Shown piece after piece: positions 9,409 to 18,180 of a stretch of DNA of 64,000 nucleotides. Each line of letters starts with the position of its first letter. Positions within the stretch are counted from its first letter, which is position 1. Under the pieces are notes generated by a model, which saw only the letters and a program-made list of their open reading frames with translations, searched no databases and had not been told where the DNA came from. Both the position numbers and the translations under genes were made by a program. This stretch comes from Catenovulum sediminis (GTDB lineage Bacteria; Pseudomonadota; Gammaproteobacteria; Enterobacterales; Alteromonadaceae): NCBI RefSeq assembly GCF_007289895.1, contig NZ_CP041660.1, forward strand, positions 124,001 to 188,000, read 5' to 3'.

Positions 9409-10409
9409 TATTGAGTCCGTGTAACTTTATTTAAACCTAGAGGTGCATCAGGATTGTATCCAAGTTCAACAGAAACCGCTGCAATATCAACGTAAAACTT
9501 TTGCAGTACTAACAAAGCTGACGTTCTGGGATGGCAGCTAGAAACCACCTGATGCATATGTACAACATGTGCGCCACGTGCTTTGAGATCTTCAATTTGC
9601 TGTTTATGAAATTGATTCGCTTCATCTTCAATTGTAATGTCAAGGGCGTATAGCTTCTTACCTGCTAAAGCGATAGGCCCGTGTACAAACTCAGCACTGC
9701 TGTATGCCTCAGCATGAATGCTACAGACTTCTTTCAGCTTAAGCGCGATCTCTCGGGAAACGGCATATCCTAAGCCACGACCTAAAACAACACAGTTGTG
9801 GACATTTTTAAGCGTGCTTGTTGTTAATTGAGGTGCACTTTCTACAACTTGGGTCAATTGTTTGGGTAATACATCCAGCGCCAAATGTAACGATTGATCT
9901 TGTTTCCAATGTGCAACCAATTGCAAAACAGCAGATAATGTGCATAAATAGCTTTTTGTGGCTGCAACGGCAGTTTCAACTCCTGCATTGAGCGGCAATA
10001 AAAAATCAGCATTTTGTGCCAAAGGTGAACTTTCATCATTGACCAAAGCAACAGTCAGTGCGCCAGCCGCTTTTGCCATATCAAGCTGCGCTAAAATGTC
10101 TGGACTGCGGCCAGATTGTGAGATAGCCAAGACTAACGCACCGCTAAGATCCAATTGTTTTTGATATACACTGGCGACAGATGGTGCTGCCGATGCAACC
10201 GATAATCCCGCTTCAATTTCTATTAAATATTTCGCAAATACTCCGGCATGATCGGATGATCCTCGCCCGATGATGTAAACAAACTTTGGCTTATACTCTC
10301 TAATTTTTGCGCCTAACGCTTGAGCCAATGCTTTATTTTTTTGTAATTGCTGTTTAATTCGAGTTGCGCTTTCACGTGCTTCTTGTTCCATTATGGTTTG
10401 AGTTGTCAT
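9408..10409 (-). CDS. nagB-II: Glucosamine-6-phosphate deaminase, SIS-domain type (NagB-II)
   Basis: A 333-residue protein of two SIS sugar-isomerase domains, resembling the isomerase half of GlmS. Phosphosugar-binding stretches are IIGRGSSDHAGVFAKY and AISQSGRSPD in the first domain, and VLGRGLGYAVSREIALKLKEVCSIHAEAYSSAEFVHGP in the second. In Shewanella and other Alteromonadales this type (NagB-II) replaces classical NagB and makes fructose-6-phosphate and ammonia from GlcN-6-phosphate. It sits between nagK and nagA, which fits that role. The ATG at 10407-10409 has a GAGG site four bases upstream. No glutaminase domain is present, which excludes GlmS. Confidence 0.92.
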   Translation of the reverse strand: MTTQTIMEQEARESATRIKQQLQKNKALAQALGAKIREYKPKFVYIIGRGSSDHAGVFAKYLIEIEAGLSVASAAPSVASVYQKQLDLSGALVLAISQSGRSPDILAQLDMAKAAGALTVALVNDESSPLAQNADFLLPLNAGVETAVAATKSYLCTLSAVLQLVAHWKQDQSLHLALDVLPKQLTQVVESAPQLTTSTLKNVHNCVVLGRGLGYAVSREIALKLKEVCSIHAEAYSSAEFVHGPIALAGKKLYALDITIEDEANQFHKQQIEDLKARGAHVVHMHQVVSSCHPRTSALLVLQKFYVDIAAVSVELGYNPDAPLGLNKVTRTQ

Positions 10410-10418
10410 AAAAACCTC

Positions 10419-11318
10419 TTATTTCTCACTTAAATCTAGGTGTTTTTGTGCAAAAAAAACTGCACCTATATCGGGTTGGTAAATGGGTGGTTGTATTTGA
10501 TAGGCTACATCTTCATCTAGCCAGTTTTTGATACGCTCAGACACACCACCAATCATGGACAATCGGGTTGGTTGTTCAGCCAGTAATTTTCGTGCCAATG
10601 CACTAATCTGAGCGGCACCTTGCTTGATAATGTGAGCGGCGGCTTCGTCACCAGATTCGGCTAAATCAAAGACCATAGGTGTCAATGCTGCAAACTCAGA
10701 GGGTTTAGCATGTAACATTTTTTCTGCGATTTGAGTGGCATTTTCGCAATCTAGCTGGGAAAGCACTTCAGCATTCATTTTACTGTTTTTAGCCACTCCG
10801 TCTAAAGAGCGTAAAACATAGCGTATCGCTTCAAATCCTATCCAGGCCCCCCCGGCATAATCCCCTATCGGAAAACCGTGACCACCGAGCTGCACCATTT
10901 TTTGCTGACTAACACTCAGACCACATGAGCCAGTGCCAATTATCATCACTGCGCCTTCATCTGTGTCGTTAGCACCTAAACAGGCAATGTGTAAATCTGT
11001 CGTTAAATAGCGAGATTTAAAAGGATGCGGCCAATCAAGTACCTTTTTGTTTACAGTCTCAAGGTTGACGCCGGCTAAACCTAAACCAACATGTACCTCG
11101 CTTAAAGGTAAATCTTCAATGCCTGAATTTTGAATGGCACGTTCGCATGCTTCCACTACAGAATGCATCGCATTGTTTAAGCCACGTACCGGATTTGCCG
11201 GCCCCGACAGACCTGATGCTAGGAATCCACTTTGCGAGCTATATAATCGTGCACGGCATTTAGTACCGCCACCATCTACACCAATGATATATGTTTGATC
11301 CGCCACTTTGCTTCTCAC
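10419..11318 (-). CDS. nagK: N-acetylglucosamine kinase, BadF/BadG/BcrA family
   Basis: An ASKHA-fold kinase phosphorylating GlcNAc at O6. Phosphate 1 motif GVDGGGTKCRARLY is at the N-terminus, with MIIGTGSCGLSV (phosphate 2) and IGDYAGGAWIG further in, as in alteromonad NagK of the BadF type. The frame is open to an ATG at 11354, but that ATG lies inside the NagR operator, so it cannot be the usual start. GTG codons at 11318 and 11306 are the best candidates. The first is preferred because GGGAAG lies about eight bases upstream; the call is uncertain. First gene of the nagK-nagB-nagA-symporter operon. Confidence 0.88.
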   Translation of the reverse strand: MRSKVADQTYIIGVDGGGTKCRARLYSSQSGFLASGLSGPANPVRGLNNAMHSVVEACERAIQNSGIEDLPLSEVHVGLGLAGVNLETVNKKVLDWPHPFKSRYLTTDLHIACLGANDTDEGAVMIIGTGSCGLSVSQQKMVQLGGHGFPIGDYAGGAWIGFEAIRYVLRSLDGVAKNSKMNAEVLSQLDCENATQIAEKMLHAKPSEFAALTPMVFDLAESGDEAAAHIIKQGAAQISALARKLLAEQPTRLSMIGGVSERIKNWLDEDVAYQIQPPIYQPDIGAVFFAQKHLDLSEK

Positions 11319-11337
11319 TTTCACTTCCCACCGCCAA

Positions 11338-11355
11338 CATGACAGCGCTGTCATC
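11338..11355. promoter_or_regulatory. NagR-type operator of the nagK operon
   Basis: CATGACAGCGCTGTCATC has a perfect 16-bp palindromic core ATGACAGCGCTGTCAT (11339-11354). It lies directly downstream of the predicted -10 box and about 20 bp upstream of the nagK start. Confidence 0.85.
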
Positions 11356-11356
11356 T

Positions 11357-11384
11357 ATATTACAATATTTATCAGCTTTGTCAA
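11357..11384 (-). promoter_or_regulatory. Predicted sigma-70 promoter of the nagK operon
   Basis: On the minus strand TTGACA (11379-11384) is separated by 16 bp from TAATAT (11357-11362). The NagR operator begins one base downstream, the same arrangement as at the chemoreceptor promoter. Confidence 0.6.
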
Positions 11385-11412
11385 AAAGACTTTAAAAAAA
11401 TTAATGAATTTA

Positions 11413-11450
11413 TAAAAAACCATGTCGGAGTAGCCGCCAGCGCCACTCCG
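11413..11450 (-). terminator. Intrinsic terminator of the hexosaminidase gene
   Basis: The hairpin CGGAGT...ACTCCG (11426-11450) has a GC-rich interior with minor mismatches. On the minus strand it is followed by ACATGG and a run of T (plus-strand A at about 11414-11419), just after the hexosaminidase stop. Confidence 0.75.
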
Positions 11451-11467
11451 CACTATTGATTGGAAAA

Positions 11468-14053
11468 CTAGTTTACTTGCAGTATTCGGCTATAACGTTT
11501 GCCATCAGCCGATTGTGCGCGCACTTCAATGTTACCCGACACTTTAACTGCGCTTTGATAAAGCAACCATTCCCCTTTGTCTATCCGGTAATAGAGTTGG
11601 GTACCCGGGAAAATATGATTCATACGCAATACTCCGTTACTGTCCAGTGTTGCCCCAGGGGTCGCAACTCGGTATCGAATATTTTCACGGTCTAATTTTA
11701 ATTTTTCTTTGCCCCCGACGGCATGAGAAAACAATGTCCAATCGGCTTTCATTTGCTGATGCTGAGTAAAAAACTGACTGTTCTGATTGTATACCCTGCC
11801 AGCTTGATACTTAGTTGCCCAGTCTGCTTGATGCCAAGCGCGCTCGGCTAAAGCAAGTAAACGGGGGAAAAATAAATATTCGACAGAAGCTCTGGCTCTG
11901 GTTGTTTCACTCCATAAATGAGCTTGAATACCACTATATTTTTTGCCCGCTTTTAACTGTGTTTTTTGATCCGTATCGTCAACTTGATAGCCTTTATTTT
12001 CTCTATCCCGCCAAATTTCTGCATGCACCGGCAGGTTATCAGGCATAAACTGAAATACCTGATAACTGTTGGTGGAACGTGTTCCCCAATAATAACCACG
12101 TTCTTTCGGATCAGCCTCGTACGGAAAATCAAAATAAGTCACATCCGGATGAGACAGGATCACCTCCCAGCCATTGTTGGCATGTTGCTGCGCTGTTTTA
12201 TGCCCATCCCAGGCTAAGACACTCCAGACATTACTATGTACTTTAGCTGGTAAATTTTCAGCATCTACATGGCTAAGGCCATCACTCCAAGCAGCTGGCA
12301 TTATCCCTTTATCCGCTAACAAGTGAGCAACTTTAGCGATAAAATAAGCGCCTAAATCCTCGCTTTTTTGCAATTCTGGGTTGGCTTTCATCAGCTTTTT
12401 ACACGCTGGGGAGTCTACCCAAGCCCCTGCTGTTTCATCGGCCCCCATATGATATTTAGTTAACGCCTGACCTGCTTTAATATGCAATGCTTGTAATTCG
12501 CTAACCACTTTGTCGACAAACTTGTAAGCTGAAGGCATACATACGTTTATCGTGTTATCGTTGTAAAACTGGATAGAGCTGTAGACGGTTTTATCAGCAA
12601 AATCAGACAATAAGTACGCCTCTGCTTGCTGTTTTTTTCCAGCTTGCATCAGTTTTTGATACCTAACTTCCATTGCTTTTATCGCCGCACGAGAATGCCC
12701 AGGCATATCAAATGAGGGGATCACCTGAATATGATGTTGATCGGCATACTGCACCAAATCGATATAATCCTGAACAGATAGAAAACCATTTACCTCTGTA
12801 TTTATACTAGGACCACTGCCTAGTTGAGGTTGTAAACATTTTTTATCTTGCAAATCAAAACAACGAAACGCGCCGACTTCGGTTAACTCAGGCAAACCAG
12901 GAATTTCAACCCGCCAACCCTCGTCATCACCTAAATGTAAATGGAGTTTATTTAATTTATACGCGCCCATTTGTTCAATCATGGTCATCAACAAATCTTT
13001 GCCATGAAAGTTGCGCGAAACATCGATATGTACGCCACGAAAGTCAAAATGTGGTTCATCAAAAATATTAACGACCGGTAATTGATTGGGTGTATTTAAA
13101 TCATATAAACCAGCCAAGGTTTGTAACCCATAAAACAAACCGCTTTCTGACGCAGCATTAATCTGGATTTGCTGCTGAGAAATTGCAACCTGATAAGCGG
13201 ATGGATGACTAAAACCCGATTTTTTTATAAGCTTCAGTGAAACGCCTTCTGCAGCTTGCTTGATACCAAGCTTTTGCAACCGATTTAATGCTTGTTGTAT
13301 TTTTTGGCTATCAACATTCGCACTCACAAATACAGCAATTCCTTTTTCGATATTTAACACATCACCTGTTGTTTGCAATTGTTTTACTTTAGGGATAACA
13401 CGTGTTTGTATCAGGTTTTGAGCCTTGTCTAACTCCATCAAGCGACTTTGGTTCTGAGTATATAGTACCTCACTCGTTGCCCAGCGCGTTTTATCATTCG
13501 GTGTTCTTTTAAATTGCTTTTCGTAATCTGTGTAAGGCTCAACAAAGGGTAAGATTTCTTGCTGCGTCATATCATCGATTTTTGCAACTGTCGATTTGAT
13601 TATCTGTGGTTCAACACCGTCTACTGCGACAAAATAATTGGGGATCATATCGAATTCAGAGAGATGCCAATAATCGGCTAAAAAACTGATAGTGTACGTT
13701 TGGTTTTTCGAAAAACCTGTAAAACTTGAACTTGCGGTTAAACGGTGTAAATCACCATTAATATGTTCGATATCAAAAAGTGAACTGAAATCTTTTTGAA
13801 TGGGTGCAACATGGCTAAAATAAATTGCAAAATTATCCGCCTGTAAATCATAAGGTAGGGTCAATGCCAGCTGCGCTTTAAAACAAAACCCCGAGCCCCT
13901 TTGTTCATCACAGCCTGATTCCACTCTATTGGTTAAATGTTGATAACGAATATCAAGTGTTTGACTAAATTGTTCAACTTGAGATTGTGATGTTAAGCCT
14001 TCCGCCCAACTCAAATGGCAGAAAAGTAAGCTAAATAAAATAAAACGATTCAT
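11468..14053 (-). CDS. Beta-N-acetylhexosaminidase, GH20 (chitobiase type)
   Basis: An 861-residue exported enzyme that releases GlcNAc from chitooligosaccharides. Order: signal peptide (MNRFILFSLLFCHLSWAEG), chitobiase-type N-terminal carbohydrate-binding domain (about 25-170, DIRYQHLTNRVESGC), GH20b domain (about 260-390), GH20 barrel (about 395-770) with FRGVHIDVSRNFHG, LHLHLGDDEGWR and the catalytic pair Asp539-Glu540 in HMGADETAG, and a C-terminal CHB_HEX_C-like domain. The ATG at 14051-14053 has a GAGGG site; the frame continues 60 codons upstream but without homology. No NagR site lies directly upstream. Expression may come from its own promoter or from readthrough past the receptor terminator. 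Confidence 0.93.
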   Translation of the reverse strand: MNRFILFSLLFCHLSWAEGLTSQSQVEQFSQTLDIRYQHLTNRVESGCDEQRGSGFCFKAQLALTLPYDLQADNFAIYFSHVAPIQKDFSSLFDIEHINGDLHRLTASSSFTGFSKNQTYTISFLADYWHLSEFDMIPNYFVAVDGVEPQIIKSTVAKIDDMTQQEILPFVEPYTDYEKQFKRTPNDKTRWATSEVLYTQNQSRLMELDKAQNLIQTRVIPKVKQLQTTGDVLNIEKGIAVFVSANVDSQKIQQALNRLQKLGIKQAAEGVSLKLIKKSGFSHPSAYQVAISQQQIQINAASESGLFYGLQTLAGLYDLNTPNQLPVVNIFDEPHFDFRGVHIDVSRNFHGKDLLMTMIEQMGAYKLNKLHLHLGDDEGWRVEIPGLPELTEVGAFRCFDLQDKKCLQPQLGSGPSINTEVNGFLSVQDYIDLVQYADQHHIQVIPSFDMPGHSRAAIKAMEVRYQKLMQAGKKQQAEAYLLSDFADKTVYSSIQFYNDNTINVCMPSAYKFVDKVVSELQALHIKAGQALTKYHMGADETAGAWVDSPACKKLMKANPELQKSEDLGAYFIAKVAHLLADKGIMPAAWSDGLSHVDAENLPAKVHSNVWSVLAWDGHKTAQQHANNGWEVILSHPDVTYFDFPYEADPKERGYYWGTRSTNSYQVFQFMPDNLPVHAEIWRDRENKGYQVDDTDQKTQLKAGKKYSGIQAHLWSETTRARASVEYLFFPRLLALAERAWHQADWATKYQAGRVYNQNSQFFTQHQQMKADWTLFSHAVGGKEKLKLDRENIRYRVATPGATLDSNGVLRMNHIFPGTQLYYRIDKGEWLLYQSAVKVSGNIEVRAQSADGKRYSRILQVN

Positions 14054-14176
14054 GCTATGCCCTCTACGTAAAAATATAAACAATGGGGCGCACGCTAAAC
14101 AAAACAGGCGAAAAAACGCCCTATTGCAACACTCTACCATAAAGCCCCATTGCTGGTTTTGTGTATACATGTGTGT

Positions 14177-14202
14177 AAAAAAAGGCCCGGTAAAACCGGG
14201 CC
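14177..14202 (-). terminator. Intrinsic terminator of the TonB receptor gene
   Basis: Eight-base arms GGCCCGGT and ACCGGGCC surround AAA (14184-14202). On the minus strand a run of seven T follows (14177-14183). It lies about 50 bp after the receptor stop and upstream of the hexosaminidase. Confidence 0.9.
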
Positions 14203-14250
14203 AAGTGCTACATATCAGTGTAGCCCCACACATAAAACAAGGTCATTCAC

Positions 14251-16965
14251 TTAGAAGTTAAAACTTGTGCTCAAATAAAAGCTACGACCAAAAGTATATA
14301 AACCAATTGGACGGAACTTCTCATTCTGATAATGGAATATTTCAGAGTTAGTCAAGTTTTGACCTTCTAAAGTTACACTCCAGTTATCCGAAATGTTGTA
14401 GCTGACAGAAGCATCAACCTGCGAGTACGAATCTGCGGTATTGGCCCCACCAAAAGTGAAACCTGTTAAATATTCACTTCGATCGTTATAGGCAATACGC
14501 GCTGAAAATAACTCATTTTCAAAATAGCCGGTTAAGTTAATGGTATTTTTCGAGTTACCCGCAAGCGGTATTTCAGTACCTTCAGCGTTTTCACCTGTCG
14601 CATCTGAATAAGTATAGTTAGCAATCACACCAAAGTTATCACCAATTGGCATTTGGAAACTTAATTCGACACCTTTGTTAGTAGCATTTGCCCCATTTTC
14701 AGGACGGGTCATTGCAAAAATACAGGTTTCGTCAGCACCCACTGTACCATCCTGATTACAGTCATAATTGATCGTTGCTTCACCCGTGGTGTTGAAAATA
14801 AATGAACCTATTTTCTTATGGAATAACGCTGCAGATAACAATCCTTCATCTGAGAAATACCATTCAAAAGATAAATCTATGTTAGTTGCATCGTATGGGT
14901 CTAACCCCGGGTTACCACCACTACCAGATAGGTTTGGATTTAAGGTACGGGTGGCAACTAAATCTGCATAATTTGCACGTGACATGGTTTTAGATGCGGC
15001 AAAACGCGTAATAAAACTGTCAGTAATGCTGTACGATAAGTTTAATGAAGGTAAAACATTGCTATAACTAGATTCTTCGGTAAACCAGTCGCCCGATGTG
15101 AGCTCGTAAGCAGAAGAGGTTACGTCCGTATTAACCAAACGTAGACCAACATTACCGCGTAAATCACCCATGTTAATATTTGCCTGCACGTAGGCAGCGG
15201 TAATTTCTTCTGTTAGTTCATAGACATTACCTTTGTCTAAAGTGGCTTTGCTTGGGTTAACCACTTTATCTGCTGCAGCGCGAATTTTAGCCAAATCGTA
15301 CAAAGCGTATTGAGTTAATGTATTTTCGGTTGCGACACTTTCATGTAATTCAGGCGATAATCCAGCATCAAATTCACCCGGGTTTGTTGCTAACAAAGCA
15401 GAATAATCTTGCCCTTCCGTTGTCACCCCCGTTTGTGAATGCTCTTTATCTCGATATTTTAAACCGGCTTCAACAGATGAAAACACATCACCATCTAGTT
15501 CATAAGTAACATCCGCTTGTGCGTAGAACTCTTTGTCATTTTCTGGACGTGTATTCCAGCGATATGCGCGAAAATCAAAACCATCATAACTGTCAGTTGG
15601 CTTACCATTGAGCTCCTCTGGAAATGAAAAATCAATCACGCCATTATCACTAATCGAAATTTTAGAACCCGATTCATGACCAAAGTTAACCATGTCTTCA
15701 CGATCGTAACCACCATCCGCTTCGGTGTAACCAATCTGACCATGTAACTTAAATGTATCAGCGTGATATTCAGCATCTAAATCTATTACACGCGTTTTTA
15801 GCGTAGCCACCCGTGAAAAAGATTCCTGCATTTGGTTAGTCTGGTAATCACCATAGCCATTTGCGCCAATCGTATAGTCAGTCAGTGCAGCGACACCATT
15901 TGGATCGGTAATTGAATAATCTTCAATACGCGCACATAAATCATAATCAGACTCTGAATTCCATGGTGTACATGGCATGTAAGCCGCCCAGCCATGCGCA
16001 CTAATATAGTTGTAGTTCGTATTGGTTTGTTTTAAATCAGAATTAATAATATTTAACGTTAGATCGAGATCTTCAGTCGGACGGAATTGAGTCGTCAGGT
16101 TTAGCGCTACCCGGTCACGCTCTTGATTAAAGTACGCAGACCCCATCCCCCAGTTCCAAGATGCGGTTTTACCTGTATGTGTATCATAATCCCAACCTGG
16201 CACAGATTTACCAATTGAAGAAGCGGTATCAGCTCGAGTTGCATCAAACCAACCAAACGCTTCTAAACCATCTCGTCTTTGCTCACGTCCTTGGTAAACT
16301 AACGAAGCTAATATACCGAAAGTTTCTTGCTCATTTTTCCAGCTATATAAACCAGATACCTGCGGGTCTGAGCTTTCTGTTTTATCGTTGTAACGCACAC
16401 CGGCTGATCCATACAAAGAGTTTGCATCTAAATCTAAAGGTTTACGCGTACGTAAAATAACCGTTCCACCAATGGCGCCCTCATCAATTTTAGCTTCTGG
16501 TGATTTGTATACTTCTAATGCAGAAACCAATTCTGATGGTAATAAACTATAGTTAAAACTGCGAGACGAAGGCTCTAGTGACCACCATTTAGTGCTGGCG
16601 ATGTTTTGCCCGTTGACCAAAGTTTGGTTTAATTGAGGTGCAGTACCACGTATAGAAACTTTTTCACCTTCACCAAAATCTCGGGTAATCGAGACACCTG
16701 CAATACGCTGTAATGACTCTGCAACATTTTTATCTGGGAACTTACCAATGTCTTCAGCGGTAATTGCATCAACAATGGTGTCTGAAAAACGTTTTGCATT
16801 TAAGTTAGCACGCGTACTCGCACGAATGCCTTTAACAGCGATTACTTCTACCTCGTCGTCTTGTACTGCTGACTCAGTTTCTTCTGCGTAAACTGGTTGA
16901 GTCAAACTGGCGAACAAAACAGCGCTAACAGCAATTGAGGTTTTTTTAAGTTGAATGTTTAACAT
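14251..16965 (-). CDS. TonB-dependent receptor for chitooligosaccharides
   Basis: A 904-residue outer-membrane receptor. It has a cleavable signal peptide (SIAVSAVLFASLTQPVYAEE), then a TonB box-like stretch (EVEVIAVKG), a plug domain (about 45-170: IGKFPDKNVAESLQRIAGVSITR, GEKVSIRG, DEGAIGGTVILRTRKPLD) and a long beta-barrel ending in the aromatic residue of STSFNF. Receptors of this TonB-Omp family are NagR-regulated chitooligosaccharide porins in Shewanella and Xanthomonas. Two NagR operators lie in its promoter, and it is divergent from nagR. The substrate is inferred from this context. Confidence 0.93.
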   Translation of the reverse strand: MLNIQLKKTSIAVSAVLFASLTQPVYAEETESAVQDDEVEVIAVKGIRASTRANLNAKRFSDTIVDAITAEDIGKFPDKNVAESLQRIAGVSITRDFGEGEKVSIRGTAPQLNQTLVNGQNIASTKWWSLEPSSRSFNYSLLPSELVSALEVYKSPEAKIDEGAIGGTVILRTRKPLDLDANSLYGSAGVRYNDKTESSDPQVSGLYSWKNEQETFGILASLVYQGREQRRDGLEAFGWFDATRADTASSIGKSVPGWDYDTHTGKTASWNWGMGSAYFNQERDRVALNLTTQFRPTEDLDLTLNIINSDLKQTNTNYNYISAHGWAAYMPCTPWNSESDYDLCARIEDYSITDPNGVAALTDYTIGANGYGDYQTNQMQESFSRVATLKTRVIDLDAEYHADTFKLHGQIGYTEADGGYDREDMVNFGHESGSKISISDNGVIDFSFPEELNGKPTDSYDGFDFRAYRWNTRPENDKEFYAQADVTYELDGDVFSSVEAGLKYRDKEHSQTGVTTEGQDYSALLATNPGEFDAGLSPELHESVATENTLTQYALYDLAKIRAAADKVVNPSKATLDKGNVYELTEEITAAYVQANINMGDLRGNVGLRLVNTDVTSSAYELTSGDWFTEESSYSNVLPSLNLSYSITDSFITRFAASKTMSRANYADLVATRTLNPNLSGSGGNPGLDPYDATNIDLSFEWYFSDEGLLSAALFHKKIGSFIFNTTGEATINYDCNQDGTVGADETCIFAMTRPENGANATNKGVELSFQMPIGDNFGVIANYTYSDATGENAEGTEIPLAGNSKNTINLTGYFENELFSARIAYNDRSEYLTGFTFGGANTADSYSQVDASVSYNISDNWSVTLEGQNLTNSEIFHYQNEKFRPIGLYTFGRSFYLSTSFNF

Positions 16966-17004
16966 GTTATTAACCCTTGTGTAGTGTTGAATTAACGGCT
17001 GCTA

Positions 17005-17022
17005 CATGACAGCGTTGTCATA
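17005..17022. promoter_or_regulatory. NagR-type operator 1 in the receptor/nagR intergenic region
   Basis: CATGACAGCGTTGTCATA has 14-bp core TGACAGCGTTGTCA with dyad symmetry. It lies just downstream of the likely receptor -10 region on the minus strand. Its centre is 31 bp, or three helical turns, from operator 2. Confidence 0.85.
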
Positions 17023-17035
17023 TTAATATCAAAAT

Positions 17036-17053
17036 GGTGACAACGCTGTCAAG
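17036..17053. promoter_or_regulatory. NagR-type operator 2 in the receptor/nagR intergenic region
   Basis: GGTGACAACGCTGTCAAG keeps the core TGACAACGCTGTCA. On the minus strand its outer part also forms TTGACA, a likely -35 box for the receptor gene with GATATT or TATTAA 16-18 bp downstream. Binding here would cover the -35 box. The same pair of sites could give NagR autoregulation. Confidence 0.82.
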
Positions 17054-17127
17054 TTAATTTAAAATAAATTTCTAATTAACAGAGAATAAATATAGTATGC
17101 ACCTACTAACTTTTAATGTGAGGCAAT

Positions 17128-18180
17128 ATGAAAGCAACTATCAATGACGTCGCCAAATTAGCCGGTGTCTCAATAAAAACAGTCTCCCGCGTAATAAACA
17201 ATGAGCCTAGGGTACGTGCCGACACCATAGAAAAAGTAAAAAATGCGGCGAAAGCGCTCAATTACCAGCCAAATCAATCTGCCCGGAGTTTAGCCAGTAC
17301 AAAATCTTACGTGGTTGGCTTTGTCTATGACAACCCGAATGCATACTATGTAATCGACATGCAGCACGGTATTTTAGATGCCTGTCGTAAAAATCATTAT
17401 GAGTTATTGATTCATCCAATTGACAGTAAGCAAAACAATTTAAATGATGAGCTGGCTGACATGGTGCAGCAATCTCGTGTTTCAGGATTGATTTTAACGC
17501 CGCCGCTTTCTGAAAACAGCGCTTTGATTGAGCAACTCAATAACCTAGGCATTAAAATTGTGCGCGTATTATCAGGCTCTTCTGAGGAATCTACGCAAAC
17601 CGAAGCATGTGTTTTTATAGACGACCACCAAGCAGCATTTGATGTAACTGAACACCTTGTCTTACAAGGTCATAAAAAAATTGCCTTTTTCGGCGGCGAT
17701 GAAGACCACGGTTCAAGCAATGAGCGCTTAAATGGATTTATCGCAGCACTTAAAAAACATCAAATTCATATCAATTATGATTGGATATTACCAGGCCGAT
17801 ACTCCTTTGAATCAGGCGTTGAATCTTGCAAAAAGGTCATGAAGTTAGAAGATAAACCGACCGCGATCTTTGCCTGTAATGATGAAATTGCCGCTGGTAC
17901 TTTGTTTTCTGCCCGCTTACTGGGCTTGCGCGTGCCACAAGATATTGCCATCGCTGGCTTTGAGGATAACCCATTCTCACGTCAAACTTGGCCCAAATTA
18001 ACAACTGCAGCTCAACCAACCGGAGAAATCGCCAGTCACGCCGCTGAACTCTTGTTTAAACAGTTAAGGTCTATGCAGAATAAAAACAAAGAAAGCCCCC
18101 AGTCTTTGTGTTTTAAACCTGAACTTGTCATCCGAGAGTCAACTGACCCACAATTAGACGCAGCCACAAACCAAGGTTAA
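17128..18180 (+). CDS. nagR: LacI-family repressor of GlcNAc utilisation (NagR)
   Basis: A 350-residue LacI-family regulator: N-terminal helix-turn-helix and hinge (ATINDVAKLAGVSIKTVSRVINNEPRVRADTIEKV...NYQPNQSARSLAS), then a periplasmic-binding-protein-like effector domain (VVGFVYDNPNAYYV ... IAIAGFEDNPFSRQTWPKLTT). It is divergent from the TonB receptor across a 162-bp region with two copies of the shared palindrome. By analogy with Shewanella NagR the inducer would be GlcNAc-6-phosphate or a related metabolite; this is inferred. GAGG lies five bases before the ATG. Its stop overlaps the convergent halogenase stop by three bases. Confidence 0.92.
   Translation: MKATINDVAKLAGVSIKTVSRVINNEPRVRADTIEKVKNAAKALNYQPNQSARSLASTKSYVVGFVYDNPNAYYVIDMQHGILDACRKNHYELLIHPIDSKQNNLNDELADMVQQSRVSGLILTPPLSENSALIEQLNNLGIKIVRVLSGSSEESTQTEACVFIDDHQAAFDVTEHLVLQGHKKIAFFGGDEDHGSSNERLNGFIAALKKHQIHINYDWILPGRYSFESGVESCKKVMKLEDKPTAIFACNDEIAAGTLFSARLLGLRVPQDIAIAGFEDNPFSRQTWPKLTTAAQPTGEIASHAAELLFKQLRSMQNKNKESPQSLCFKPELVIRESTDPQLDAATNQG

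Noticed and set aside
11319-11354. nagK start at the ATG 11354
   Set aside because: That ATG is part of the NagR operator just after the promoter; homology begins near GVDGGGTK and GTG codons closer to it are more plausible.
14054-14233. N-terminal extension of the hexosaminidase
   Set aside because: The extra 60 codons show no homology, read through the receptor terminator region, and precede a good ribosome site and signal peptide.
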